Below, in pieces: positions 7,305 through 13,923 of a stretch of 17,878 nt of DNA; position 1 is the stretch's first letter, and every line of letters starts with the position of its first letter. Origin of the DNA: CANLWN01 sp039815505 (GTDB taxonomy: Bacteria > Bacteroidota > Bacteroidia > Flavobacteriales > Flavobacteriaceae). The position numbers were made by a program, and so were the translations under genes. The DNA lies in contig JBCBZE010000031.1 of assembly GCA_039815505.1 (NCBI GenBank), forward strand, positions 1 through 17,878. The letters run 5' to 3'. The notes under the pieces were generated by a model. It ran no database searches. It worked only from the letters and a program-made list of their open reading frames with translations, and was not told where the DNA came from.

Positions 7305-8909
7305 ATGAGCACTTACGATAAAAGTATGGCCCTTACGGGACAGCCCCCTAAAATTTTAAGTAGAAATCAAAAAATTGCCACACTAATTGGAATGGCAGGT
7401 TTGGCGATTTTATTGCTTGCAAGCTTTAATGTAAACTTCCCCAATAAAGGAATGTGGCTAAGCATTGCATTGGGCGCTATAACCGCAGGAACGGTATGGT
7501 TTGCCTGGGATGAGTATGTAGGAAAACAACCGGGCATTAAAAACGATGGCGTTTGGTTTAAATCCATATCCAGTAGAGGTTTTTGGGGCTGGGTGGCCGG
7601 AATTGCCTTAACAACTTTTTATATCGTTCTTTATTTCTATCCTCAATATTTAGGACTGGTCAAGGGAGGGGATAATAAAGGAGTTATCGCTTTGTTCGAC
7701 CCGCTAAGTAAACTCCTTAGTGGCAATCCTGCAAGTCAGTGGTTCGTTTACGGCACACTGTATACCGTTGCCATACTGGCCTTTGGCATTAAATTCATGT
7801 GGAAGTATAGACATAATCAATACCAACGGATACGAACAATGAGTGTGATTTTCTTTCAGACGGCCTTTGCTTTTATAATTCCCGAATTAATGGCCCGATT
7901 GAACGGAGACAAAATTTTGAATGGCGGTAGCCTTCCTTATTACGATCTTAAGTTGGTATGGCCCTTAAACTATTATAACTTTGAAGGTTACCGTATCAAG
8001 GACTTCCTAAGTGCTGGAAATATAGGTTTGGCACTTCTTATTTTTGGCATCTTATCCGTTTTCGTTATCTCGCCCATTTTAACCTATAGATATGGGAAGC
8101 GCTGGTACTGTTCATGGGTATGTGGATGTGGGGGATTAGCAGAAACCGCGGGAGACGCCTTTCGACAGCTAAGCGACAAGAAGGTTTCGGCCTGGAAAGT
8201 TGAGCGCTGGGTAATTCACAGTGTGGTGGTCTTTGTTACCCTAATGACCACTGCGGTAGTCTACTCCTATTTGGGCAATGATACCAGTAAATATTTGTTG
8301 ACCAAAACCACTTTCCTCGTTGGAATCGCGGTTTTACTGACCTTGGTTTTCGCTTGGGTAATGATTTTTAAAAGAAAAGAACTGCAAAAGGACGCTCAGT
8401 ATGGTGCCGTAGGCTACTTTGTAATAATCATGGCCTTGATCGGTATACACTTTTTCAGCAGCGAGGGCAATGTGTTTCTATTTGAATCCGGAACCTTGCG
8501 TAAAAACTATTCCTTTCTGATCGGCAGTATTTTTTCCGGAGTTATCGGAACCGGCTTCTATCCTATTTTCGGTAATCGGGTGTGGTGCCGTTTTGGGTGC
8601 CCAATGGCTGCTATTCTTGGTTTTCAGCAAAGGTTGTTCTCAAAATTTCGTATCACCACCAACGGAGGTCAATGTATTTCCTGTGGAAACTGTTCTACCT
8701 ATTGTGAAATGGGAATAGATGTTAGGGCTTATGCACAAAAAGGGGAAAACATTGTTCGCTCAAGTTGCGTGGGTTGCGGTGTTTGTTCCGCGGTTTGCCC
8801 TAGGGGAGTATTAAAATTGGAGAATGGTCCTTTAAAAGGTCGTATCGATAGTAACCAGGTGTTATTGGGGAACGATGTTGACCTAATGGATTTGGTAAAT
8901 CAGAAATAA
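7305..8909 (+). CDS. Polytopic membrane polyferredoxin, NapH/NosR-like, two 4Fe-4S clusters
   Basis: A 534-residue inner-membrane iron-sulfur protein. About ten hydrophobic segments are visible, near residues 24-42, 50-68, 95-113, 146-164, 180-196, 238-258, 303-321, 335-354, 367-383 and 402-422. Two cysteine motifs sit at membrane edges, as in NapH/NosR/CcoG relatives: YCSWVCGCGG (Cys269, 273, 275) and WCRFGCPMAA (Cys428, 432). A C-terminal ferredoxin domain has two full CxxCxxCxxxC sets: Cys457/460/463/467 and Cys488/491/494/498, the latter followed by Pro. The first membrane motif, CxxxCxC, carries an extra Cys compared with the usual CxxxCP. The gene follows the FAD oxidoreductase by 18 bases and nothing else in the window belongs to nitrate, nitrite or nitrous oxide reduction. 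It probably links a flavin electron donor to quinone or another membrane acceptor; this is inference. Confidence 0.87.
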   Translation: MSTYDKSMALTGQPPKILSRNQKIATLIGMAGLAILLLASFNVNFPNKGMWLSIALGAITAGTVWFAWDEYVGKQPGIKNDGVWFKSISSRGFWGWVAGIALTTFYIVLYFYPQYLGLVKGGDNKGVIALFDPLSKLLSGNPASQWFVYGTLYTVAILAFGIKFMWKYRHNQYQRIRTMSVIFFQTAFAFIIPELMARLNGDKILNGGSLPYYDLKLVWPLNYYNFEGYRIKDFLSAGNIGLALLIFGILSVFVISPILTYRYGKRWYCSWVCGCGGLAETAGDAFRQLSDKKVSAWKVERWVIHSVVVFVTLMTTAVVYSYLGNDTSKYLLTKTTFLVGIAVLLTLVFAWVMIFKRKELQKDAQYGAVGYFVIIMALIGIHFFSSEGNVFLFESGTLRKNYSFLIGSIFSGVIGTGFYPIFGNRVWCRFGCPMAAILGFQQRLFSKFRITTNGGQCISCGNCSTYCEMGIDVRAYAQKGENIVRSSCVGCGVCSAVCPRGVLKLENGPLKGRIDSNQVLLGNDVDLMDLVNQK

Positions 8910-8955
8910 GTTGTTAACTCTATTTCTTTGTTCCGACAAAAGATAAAAAAGTATC

Positions 8956-9444
8956 ATGTTTCCCAAGTTGATTGTCTTGTTCTCCATGCTCCTATTGATA
9001 ATGGGCGTTCCGTTAAATTTGGATCGAAACTATCATAAGGACTATTACGAGACCGGAAAATTAAAATCCGAGGGGTGGTTAAACGCAAAAGGAAAAACCG
9101 GTTACTGGAAGTTTTACCATGGTAATGGGAAAAAATCGGAACAGGGACATTATAAAAAAAATCTAAGGGAAAACTATTGGCATTTTTATGACAAGAAGGG
9201 AAAACTGGAAAAAGAAGGGCATTACAAAAAAGGAAAGAAGGTTAACTGGTGGCTATTTTATGACGCCAATGGAAAGATTAACCATAAGTGCCAATTGAAC
9301 AACGGTGTAAAAAACGGCTATTGTCTAAAATATATGAATGAAAAATTAACCTCAGCGGAAAAATACTCCAAAGGCAAAAAAATAAAGGAATGGTTCAGTT
9401 TTAGAAGCTTTAGAAAAGAAAACAAGCTCTCCGATTTAAAATAA
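8956..9444 (+). CDS. MORN-repeat (YwqK-like) exported protein
   Basis: A 162-residue protein with an N-terminal hydrophobic segment (3-20: signal peptide or anchor) and five back-to-back repeats of 24 residues at about 30-53, 54-77, 78-101, 102-125 and 126-149. Each repeat has the pattern Y-x-x-x-G-K-x-x-x-x-G-x-Y/W-x-x-G-x-x-x-x-x-W-x-F, as in MORN_2/YwqK-type repeats. It is strongly basic (Lys-rich). The repeats degenerate towards the C-terminus. The last base of its TAA stop is the first base of the ATG of the following glycosyltransferase gene, so translation of the two is coupled. MORN variants often bind membranes or partner proteins, and a scaffolding role for the glycosyltransferases is a guess from the coupling. 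Confidence 0.8.
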   Translation: MFPKLIVLFSMLLLIMGVPLNLDRNYHKDYYETGKLKSEGWLNAKGKTGYWKFYHGNGKKSEQGHYKKNLRENYWHFYDKKGKLEKEGHYKKGKKVNWWLFYDANGKINHKCQLNNGVKNGYCLKYMNEKLTSAEKYSKGKKIKEWFSFRSFRKENKLSDLK

Positions 9445-10133
9445 TGACGGACATCAAAGTAATTATTCCCGCATTTAACGAGGGAGATTCCATCGCCAAG
9501 GTTATCCAAGAAATCCCGGATGTTGTTTCCGAGGTCATCGTTGTCAACAACAGCTCCACCGATAAGACCATGGTCAATGCAAAAAAAGCAGGGGCCACCG
9601 TTCTCACCGAAAACAAAAAAGGTTATGGTTACGCCTGCCTTTGTGGCATGAATTATATCGCCGAACAATCCAAACCACCCGACATTATCGTATTTATCGA
9701 CGGGGATTATTCCGATTATCCGGAAGAACTCCCTAAAATTGTACAGCCGATCATTGATAAGAATATTGATTTTGTAATTGGCTCCAGGATACGGGAATTA
9801 AGAGAGGAAGGTTCCATGACCCCCCAACAGATATTTGGGAACCGTTTGGCAACTTTTTTGATGAAATTGTTTTTTAATGCAACATATACGGACCTTGGAC
9901 CGTTTAGGGCTATAAAATATAACAAGTTGTTAACACTCGAAATGGAGGACAAAACCTATGGCTGGACAGTAGAAATGCAGCTGAAGGCGCTCAAAAGAGA
10001 TTTGACATATACCGAAGTACCAGTACGTTATAAGAAAAGAATTGGTATATCCAAGGTGTCGGGTACCGTAAAAGGTAGTATATTTGCAGGCATAAAAATA
10101 TTGGGTTGGATATTTAAATACAGTATTAAATAA
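9444..10133 (+). CDS. Family 2 glycosyltransferase (polyprenyl-phosphate hexosyltransferase-like)
   Basis: A 229-residue GT-A-fold transferase resembling dolichyl/polyprenyl-phosphate glycosyl- or mannosyltransferases but without membrane segments. Seen: VIIPAFNEGDSI (6-17), nucleotide-binding VVNNSSTD (33-40), the DxD-type motif FIDGDYSD (84-91), GSRIR (113-117), and the acceptor-region motif TDLGPFRAI (149-157) with a Glu at 177 in GWTVEMQLKA. These match the UDP-glucose or GDP-mannose polyprenyl-phosphate branch of GT2. It overlaps the MORN gene by one base and precedes the next GT2 gene by one base (TAA-T-ATG), so all three are co-translated. It may make a polyprenyl-phosphate sugar used by the GT-C-like protein encoded further on; that link is inferred. 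Confidence 0.85.
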   Translation: MTDIKVIIPAFNEGDSIAKVIQEIPDVVSEVIVVNNSSTDKTMVNAKKAGATVLTENKKGYGYACLCGMNYIAEQSKPPDIIVFIDGDYSDYPEELPKIVQPIIDKNIDFVIGSRIRELREEGSMTPQQIFGNRLATFLMKLFFNATYTDLGPFRAIKYNKLLTLEMEDKTYGWTVEMQLKALKRDLTYTEVPVRYKKRIGISKVSGTVKGSIFAGIKILGWIFKYSIK

Positions 10134-10134
10134 T

Positions 10135-11619
10135 ATGGGACTAATTATCACTTACATCATCCTTGCCATTTATAGCATTGCACTATTATTGATATTTTTT
10201 TATAGTCTTGCCCAGTTGAACCTTCTTGTAAATTATCTAGGGAATAAAAGGCAAAACCAAGAGGCCCCAAAATTTAATCTTTTAGACCCAAAGGAAATAC
10301 CTTTTGTCACCATTCAGCTTCCAATTTACAATGAGGAGTATGTAATGGAACGTTTACTGGAAAATATAGCCAAAATAGAATATCCCAAGAGTAAACTGGA
10401 AATACAGGTGTTAGATGATTCAACCGACGATTCCGTAAAGGATACCGCTGCAAGGGTTAGAGCATTGCAAGAGACGGGCTTGGACATACAACACATCCGT
10501 AGAGAGAACAGACAAGGGTTTAAAGCCGGTGCACTAAAGGAAGGCTTAAAAATAGCGAAGGGTGATTTTGTTGCCATTTTCGACGCTGATTTTTTACCCG
10601 ATAGTGATTGGCTAAAGAAAACTGTCATTTATTTTAAGGATGAAGAAATAGGTGTTGTGCAAACGCGCTGGGGTCATATAAACAGGGATTACTCCACATT
10701 AACAAGAATCCAGGCCTTCGCCTTGGATGCACATTTTACCTTGGAACAAGTAGGTAGGAATGCCAAAGGGCATTTTATCAATTTCAACGGTACCGCAGGT
10801 ATCTGGCGCAAGGAATGTATTTTGGACGCAGGAAACTGGGAAGGTGATACCTTGACCGAAGATCTGGATTTAAGTTATCGCGCCCAATTAAAGAATTGGA
10901 AATTTAAATATCTGGAAGATGTAGAAACACCTGCGGAATTACCAGTGGTAATCAGTGCAGCGCGTTCACAGCAATTTCGATGGAACAAAGGTGGTGCGGA
11001 AAATTTCAGAAAAACGGTTTGGAGCGTTGTAACCGCTAAGAACATTTCGTTCAAAACCAAATTTCATGGGGTAATGCATTTATTGAACAGTTCAATGTTC
11101 CTTTGCGTGTTCCTTGTTTCCCTGTTAAGTATTCCCGCAATGTACATTAAGGAAATGTTCCCTCAGTTAGATTGGGTTTTTTCCATTCTTAGCTTCTTCG
11201 TGTTAAGTACTATTATTTTATTTGTTTGTTATTGGTTCACTTACAAAAGTATACAGGGTAGTAGTTTTGATAACTTTGTAGACTATATCAAGCTCTTTTT
11301 TACCTTTTTCTCGGTTGCACTTGGGTTTTCATTACATAATTCCATGGCCGTGTTGGAAGGCCATATGGGAAAACGAAGTGAATTTGTGCGGACTCCTAAA
11401 TTCAACATTAACAACCTTACGGATAGTTGGAAAGGCAATAAATATTTGGCCAAAAAACTATCTCCCAACATGATCTTGGAATTTGCGCTTATGGTTTATT
11501 TCCTTTTTGGCATGTACAGTGCTATTCCTTTGGAAGACTTTGGATTGTTTCCATTTCATTTTATGTTGTTCCTGGGCTTCGGGTTCGTGTTCTTTAAATC
11601 ACTTACTGCCAAAGCTTAA
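10135..11619 (+). CDS. Membrane family 2 glycosyltransferase, cellulose synthase/CslA-like
   Basis: A processive-type GT2 of 494 residues. It has one N-terminal membrane segment (about 3-32), then the catalytic GT-A domain with all four signature elements: Asp pair at 94-95 (VLDDSTDD), DAD at 150-152, TED at 241-243, and the QxxRW motif Q279-R282-W283 (QQFRWNKGG). Membrane helices follow (about 318-338, 347-368, 385-402, 452-470, 473-490). The order and spacing are those of cellulose synthase-like beta-glycan synthases, and the length is close to plant CslA mannan synthases. There is no PilZ domain or BcsB neighbour, so it is not a classic bacterial cellulose operon. It probably polymerises or transfers a beta-linked hexose across the inner membrane. 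The specific sugar is unknown. Confidence 0.86.
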   Translation: MGLIITYIILAIYSIALLLIFFYSLAQLNLLVNYLGNKRQNQEAPKFNLLDPKEIPFVTIQLPIYNEEYVMERLLENIAKIEYPKSKLEIQVLDDSTDDSVKDTAARVRALQETGLDIQHIRRENRQGFKAGALKEGLKIAKGDFVAIFDADFLPDSDWLKKTVIYFKDEEIGVVQTRWGHINRDYSTLTRIQAFALDAHFTLEQVGRNAKGHFINFNGTAGIWRKECILDAGNWEGDTLTEDLDLSYRAQLKNWKFKYLEDVETPAELPVVISAARSQQFRWNKGGAENFRKTVWSVVTAKNISFKTKFHGVMHLLNSSMFLCVFLVSLLSIPAMYIKEMFPQLDWVFSILSFFVLSTIILFVCYWFTYKSIQGSSFDNFVDYIKLFFTFFSVALGFSLHNSMAVLEGHMGKRSEFVRTPKFNINNLTDSWKGNKYLAKKLSPNMILEFALMVYFLFGMYSAIPLEDFGLFPFHFMLFLGFGFVFFKSLTAKA

Positions 11620-11718
11620 AATCCATCGCTTTTTTAAATTCCCGCCAACCGTAATAATACCTTAACTTTTCGGTTTAATTTCTTATTTTCCGTTTCCGAT
11701 ACCAATCCGGACAAACTG

Positions 11719-13080
11719 ATGAGGCTACGACTGATTTCTTACTGGAAGCTCCATAAAATCCCATTATTAATGGTACTGGCCAGTATCCTATTCTATGCCA
11801 CATTTGCCTACGATCTTCAACGAACGGATTTCATCAAATTGTTCGCACTGTTCGCCAGTCTGTTTTTTTTATGTTATAAATTGATCCAGTTTGAAAAATG
11901 GAATTTTAAGTTTCTGTTACTGGCGGGAATCCTTTTTCGTTTAACATTCTTGTTTGCCGAACCAAATCTATCGCAAGATTTTTATCGATTTATATGGGAT
12001 GGGGAATTGGTGCGTCATGGAATAAATCCTTATTTATACCTTCCCAATATCCTAATAGAACAGAAAGATTTGGTAATTCCCAATGCTCATGAACTCTATC
12101 AAGGTATGGGAAGCTTAAGTGCCAAACATTTTAGTAATTACCCACCCTTTAATCAGGTTATTTTTGCAATTGCGGCCATTCTTTCGGGCAAAACCATCAT
12201 GGGTGCCGGTATTGTAATGCGATTGACCATTATGTTGGCGGATATCGGTATTTTTTATTTCGGAAGAAAACTGCTTCAAAACTTAAATCGATCACCACAT
12301 CTTATCTTCTGGTATTTTTTGAATCCCCTAATCGTTATAGAACTGACTGGAAATCTTCATTTTGAAGGTGTAATGCTCTTCTTTTTTGTATGGTCCTTAT
12401 ACCTCCTCTCCAAAAAACGATTAGGTTGGGCAGCTGTAGTATATGCCCTATCAATTTCCGTAAAACTGGTGCCCTTGCTTTTTCTTCCCCTTTTCCTTAA
12501 ACATTTCAATCTAAAAAAATCAATGCTGTTCTATAGTATTGTTGGGGTAACAATACTATTGCTACTGCTTCCCTTTTTATCTACGGAATTCATTGACAAT
12601 TACTCGGAAACCATAGGATTATGGTTTTCCAATTTTGAATTCAATGCTGGACTCTACAACCTAATTAAGGAAATTACGGTCCATTTTGATGCGAAACCAT
12701 GGGAACTTATCAAAACCTATGGAAAGATTACCCCCTTTATTACTATTGGCGTGGTGGCCCTATTTACCCTTTTAAGAAAAAATCAAAACTTATCGGTCCT
12801 CATTACCTCCATGCTCTGGATACTTGCTATCTATTATCTTATCTCCGCAACCGTACATCCTTGGTATATTGTTTTTCTGGTACTGCTTACCGTTTTTACT
12901 GACTTTCGCTTTTCCTTAGTATGGTCTTTTACGGTCATTTTAAGCTATTGCGCCTATACGAACAGTGATTATAAAGAGAATTTAATGGTACTGGCCATTG
13001 AATATATTTTGGTATATGGATTTTTACTTTATGAAATCTTCAGATTAAAGGGTCAAAAAGTATTATTTCGTAAAAATTGA
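11719..13080 (+). CDS. Polytopic GT-C-like glycosyltransferase (polyprenyl-phosphate sugar dependent, putative)
   Basis: A 453-residue integral membrane protein with about 11-13 hydrophobic segments throughout. Between the second and third segments it carries SQDFYRFIWDGELVRHGINPYLY (85-107). This is the acidic first-loop motif (D-x-YR-x-x-WDG...G-x-NPY) found in GT-C fold mannosyl- and glucosyltransferases that use lipid-phosphate sugars, with Asp87 and Asp94 as likely catalytic or metal residues. HFEGVMLFFFVWSLYLLSKKR and ISVKLVPLLFLPLF are other segments typical of this group. The gene begins 99 bases after the CslA-like gene on the same strand and could share its transcript. The donor might come from the GT2 encoded at 9444. 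GT-C membership is well supported by the motif; the sugar and acceptor are unknown. Confidence 0.75.
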   Translation: MRLRLISYWKLHKIPLLMVLASILFYATFAYDLQRTDFIKLFALFASLFFLCYKLIQFEKWNFKFLLLAGILFRLTFLFAEPNLSQDFYRFIWDGELVRHGINPYLYLPNILIEQKDLVIPNAHELYQGMGSLSAKHFSNYPPFNQVIFAIAAILSGKTIMGAGIVMRLTIMLADIGIFYFGRKLLQNLNRSPHLIFWYFLNPLIVIELTGNLHFEGVMLFFFVWSLYLLSKKRLGWAAVVYALSISVKLVPLLFLPLFLKHFNLKKSMLFYSIVGVTILLLLLPFLSTEFIDNYSETIGLWFSNFEFNAGLYNLIKEITVHFDAKPWELIKTYGKITPFITIGVVALFTLLRKNQNLSVLITSMLWILAIYYLISATVHPWYIVFLVLLTVFTDFRFSLVWSFTVILSYCAYTNSDYKENLMVLAIEYILVYGFLLYEIFRLKGQKVLFRKN

Positions 13081-13089
13081 TACAAGAAT

Positions 13090-13119
13090 TATGAAGCTTC
13101 GGTTTAATTTGTACATTTG
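13090..13119 (+). promoter_or_regulatory. Promoter of the arginine operon leader
   Basis: TACATTTG at 13112-13119 matches the Bacteroidota -7 consensus TAnnTTTG at all fixed positions. TATG at 13090-13093, 18 bases upstream, matches three of four bases of the -33 TTTG element. Initiation is expected a few bases after the -7 box, about 13123-13127. That places the 5' end at or almost at the ATG of the leader peptide (13127) and leaves a leader of about 175 bases before the first enzyme gene. Confidence 0.6.
13094..13105 (+). terminator. Small UUCG-tetraloop hairpin after the glycosyltransferase genes
   Basis: AAGC at 13094-13097 pairs with GTTT at 13102-13105 around a UUCG tetraloop closed by C-G, an exceptionally stable loop. 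It lies 13 bases after the stop of the GT-C-like gene, followed by AATTTG. The stem is only four pairs and the following U-run is short, so its role as a terminator is uncertain. It lies between the -33 and -7 elements of the next promoter. Confidence 0.25.
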
Positions 13120-13126
13120 ACCTGTA

Positions 13127-13210
13127 ATGGAAAATAAAGCAAACACATATTCTTCTTTTGGAACTTCTGTTTCCACTTCTCCGTTTGTACCCACTCGCCG
13201 TCGCCCGTAA
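13127..13210 (+). CDS. Putative arginine leader peptide (27 codons, ends Thr-Arg-Arg-Arg-Pro-stop)
   Basis: A short reading frame lies directly behind the promoter and in front of the arginine operon. Its product begins MENKANTYSSF and ends FVPTRRRP. The three consecutive Arg codons (CGC CGT CGC, 13196-13204) are followed by CCG and TAA. Runs of the end-product amino acid just before the stop are the signature of ribosome-mediated attenuation. The start is only eight bases after the -7 box, so the mRNA may be leaderless. The third Arg codon, the Pro codon and the stop form a hairpin with a GUAA tetraloop (13202-13215), and the first Arg codon takes part in a second pairing (13193-13199 with 13235-13241). 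This would be a cis-acting sensor of charged tRNA-Arg and not a functional protein. Placement, codon content and RNA structure agree; expression has not been shown. Confidence 0.75.
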   Translation: MENKANTYSSFGTSVSTSPFVPTRRRP

Positions 13211-13310
13211 GGGTGCATATCTGTTATGGAAATAGGTGAGTCCATTTCCGCAAAATCCCAATAAAATTTCATTCATTTTTTTACTGTTTTAAACTTGTGG
13301 CAATGGAAAT
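13193..13310 (+). promoter_or_regulatory. Candidate attenuator: alternative RNA hairpins between the leader peptide and the first arg-operon gene
   Basis: Four pairings can be read. (A) ACUCGCC 13193-13199 with GGUGAGU 13235-13241, 7 pairs including one G-U, with the first Arg codon in its 5' arm. (C) CGCCC 13202-13206 with GGGUG 13211-13215 around a GUAA loop, nested inside A. (B) UGGAAAU 13227-13233 plus GG 13235-13236 with CC 13242-13243 plus AUUUCCG 13244-13250, 9 pairs with one bulged A, mutually exclusive with A. (D) AUUUCCG 13244-13250 with UGGAAAU 13304-13310, which covers the start codon of the first enzyme gene and uses the same sequence as the 5' arm of B. B and D are mutually exclusive. 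The pairings are visible; their regulatory use is inferred. No clear intrinsic terminator is present, although a run of seven T lies at 13276-13282. Confidence 0.55.
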
Positions 13311-13923
13311 TGTTATTGCTAACGAAGCACACTTTAAATACGCTCAGATCATTTGTGATACCATTGGGGAATCGGCAAAAGTAAGAGGCACGGGAATCGC
13401 CAAGCGCACACCCGATTATATTCATAAAAAACTAGAAAACGGCAATGCGGTAATCGCCTTGGACGGGGATGTATTCGCAGGTTTCTGTTATATAGAAATA
13501 TGGGGGCACGAAAAGTATGTAGCCAACTCCGGTCTAATAGTTCATCCCGATTACCGGGGGCAAGGTTTGGCCAAGCAAATAAAAAAGAAGGTTTTTGACC
13601 TGTCCAAAAAAAAATTCCCCAATGCCAAGATTTTTGGCATCACTACCGGTTTGGCGGTAATGAAAATCAATTATGAACTGGGGTATAAGCCCGTTACTTT
13701 CTCCGAGCTTACGGATGATCCTGAATTTTGGAAAGGGTGCCAAACCTGTAAAAATTTTGATATCCTTACACGTACAGAACAAAAAATGTGTCTTTGTACC
13801 GGAATGTTGCACGACCCAAATACCGCACAGACAAGCACTAAAAAAGAGAAAGTAAACGGCAAAGCCTTTAAACGATTAAAAAGTATAAAGGAACAATTGT
13901 TCCTTAAAAAGAAGACAAAATGA
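13303..13923 (+). CDS. GNAT-family acyltransferase, first gene of the arginine operon
   Basis: A 206-residue GNAT acyltransferase. The acyl-CoA pyrophosphate-binding loop is HPDYRGQGLAKQI (about 81-93), preceded by the beta-bulge strand NSGLIV. Beyond the GNAT core is a C-terminal cysteine cluster, CQTC (Cys146, Cys149) and CLC (Cys163, Cys165), which looks metal-binding, and then a basic tail ending LKKKTK. I chose ATG at 13303; an in-frame GTG at 13297 would add two residues. The stop overlaps the argG start (ATGA). Its place as first gene behind an arginine leader suggests it performs the first committed step, N-acylation of glutamate, which otherwise has no gene in this part of the operon. 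Bacteroidota are known to use N-succinyl or N-acetyl intermediates. The acyl donor is not decidable here, and a different role in the operon remains possible. Confidence 0.85.
   Translation: MEIVIANEAHFKYAQIICDTIGESAKVRGTGIAKRTPDYIHKKLENGNAVIALDGDVFAGFCYIEIWGHEKYVANSGLIVHPDYRGQGLAKQIKKKVFDLSKKKFPNAKIFGITTGLAVMKINYELGYKPVTFSELTDDPEFWKGCQTCKNFDILTRTEQKMCLCTGMLHDPNTAQTSTKKEKVNGKAFKRLKSIKEQLFLKKKTK

Noticed and set aside
7305..8909. Naming the polyferredoxin napH, nosR or ccoG
   Set aside because: Only the cysteine motifs are shared. The N-terminal membrane region differs, NosR's FMN domain is absent, and no partner genes are nearby.
8921..8950. Promoter or hairpin before the MORN gene (TTTCTTTG; stem TTTGT/ACAAA)
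   Set aside because: The -7-like box lacks the A and has no -33 element at proper spacing; the five-pair stem has no U-run.
13063..13272. Minus-strand 69-codon frame opposite the arginine leader
   Set aside because: Part of its sequence looks protein-like, but it lies antisense to the leader peptide and hairpins, overlaps the end of the GT-C-like gene, and has no visible promoter. The plus-strand leader explains the composition better.
13226..13282. Intrinsic terminator in the arginine leader using ATGGAAAT with ATTTCAT (13266-13272) before seven T
   Set aside because: The stem has seven pairs with a bulged G, is almost all A-U, and encloses a long loop. It is unlikely to terminate efficiently, so a translational model was preferred.
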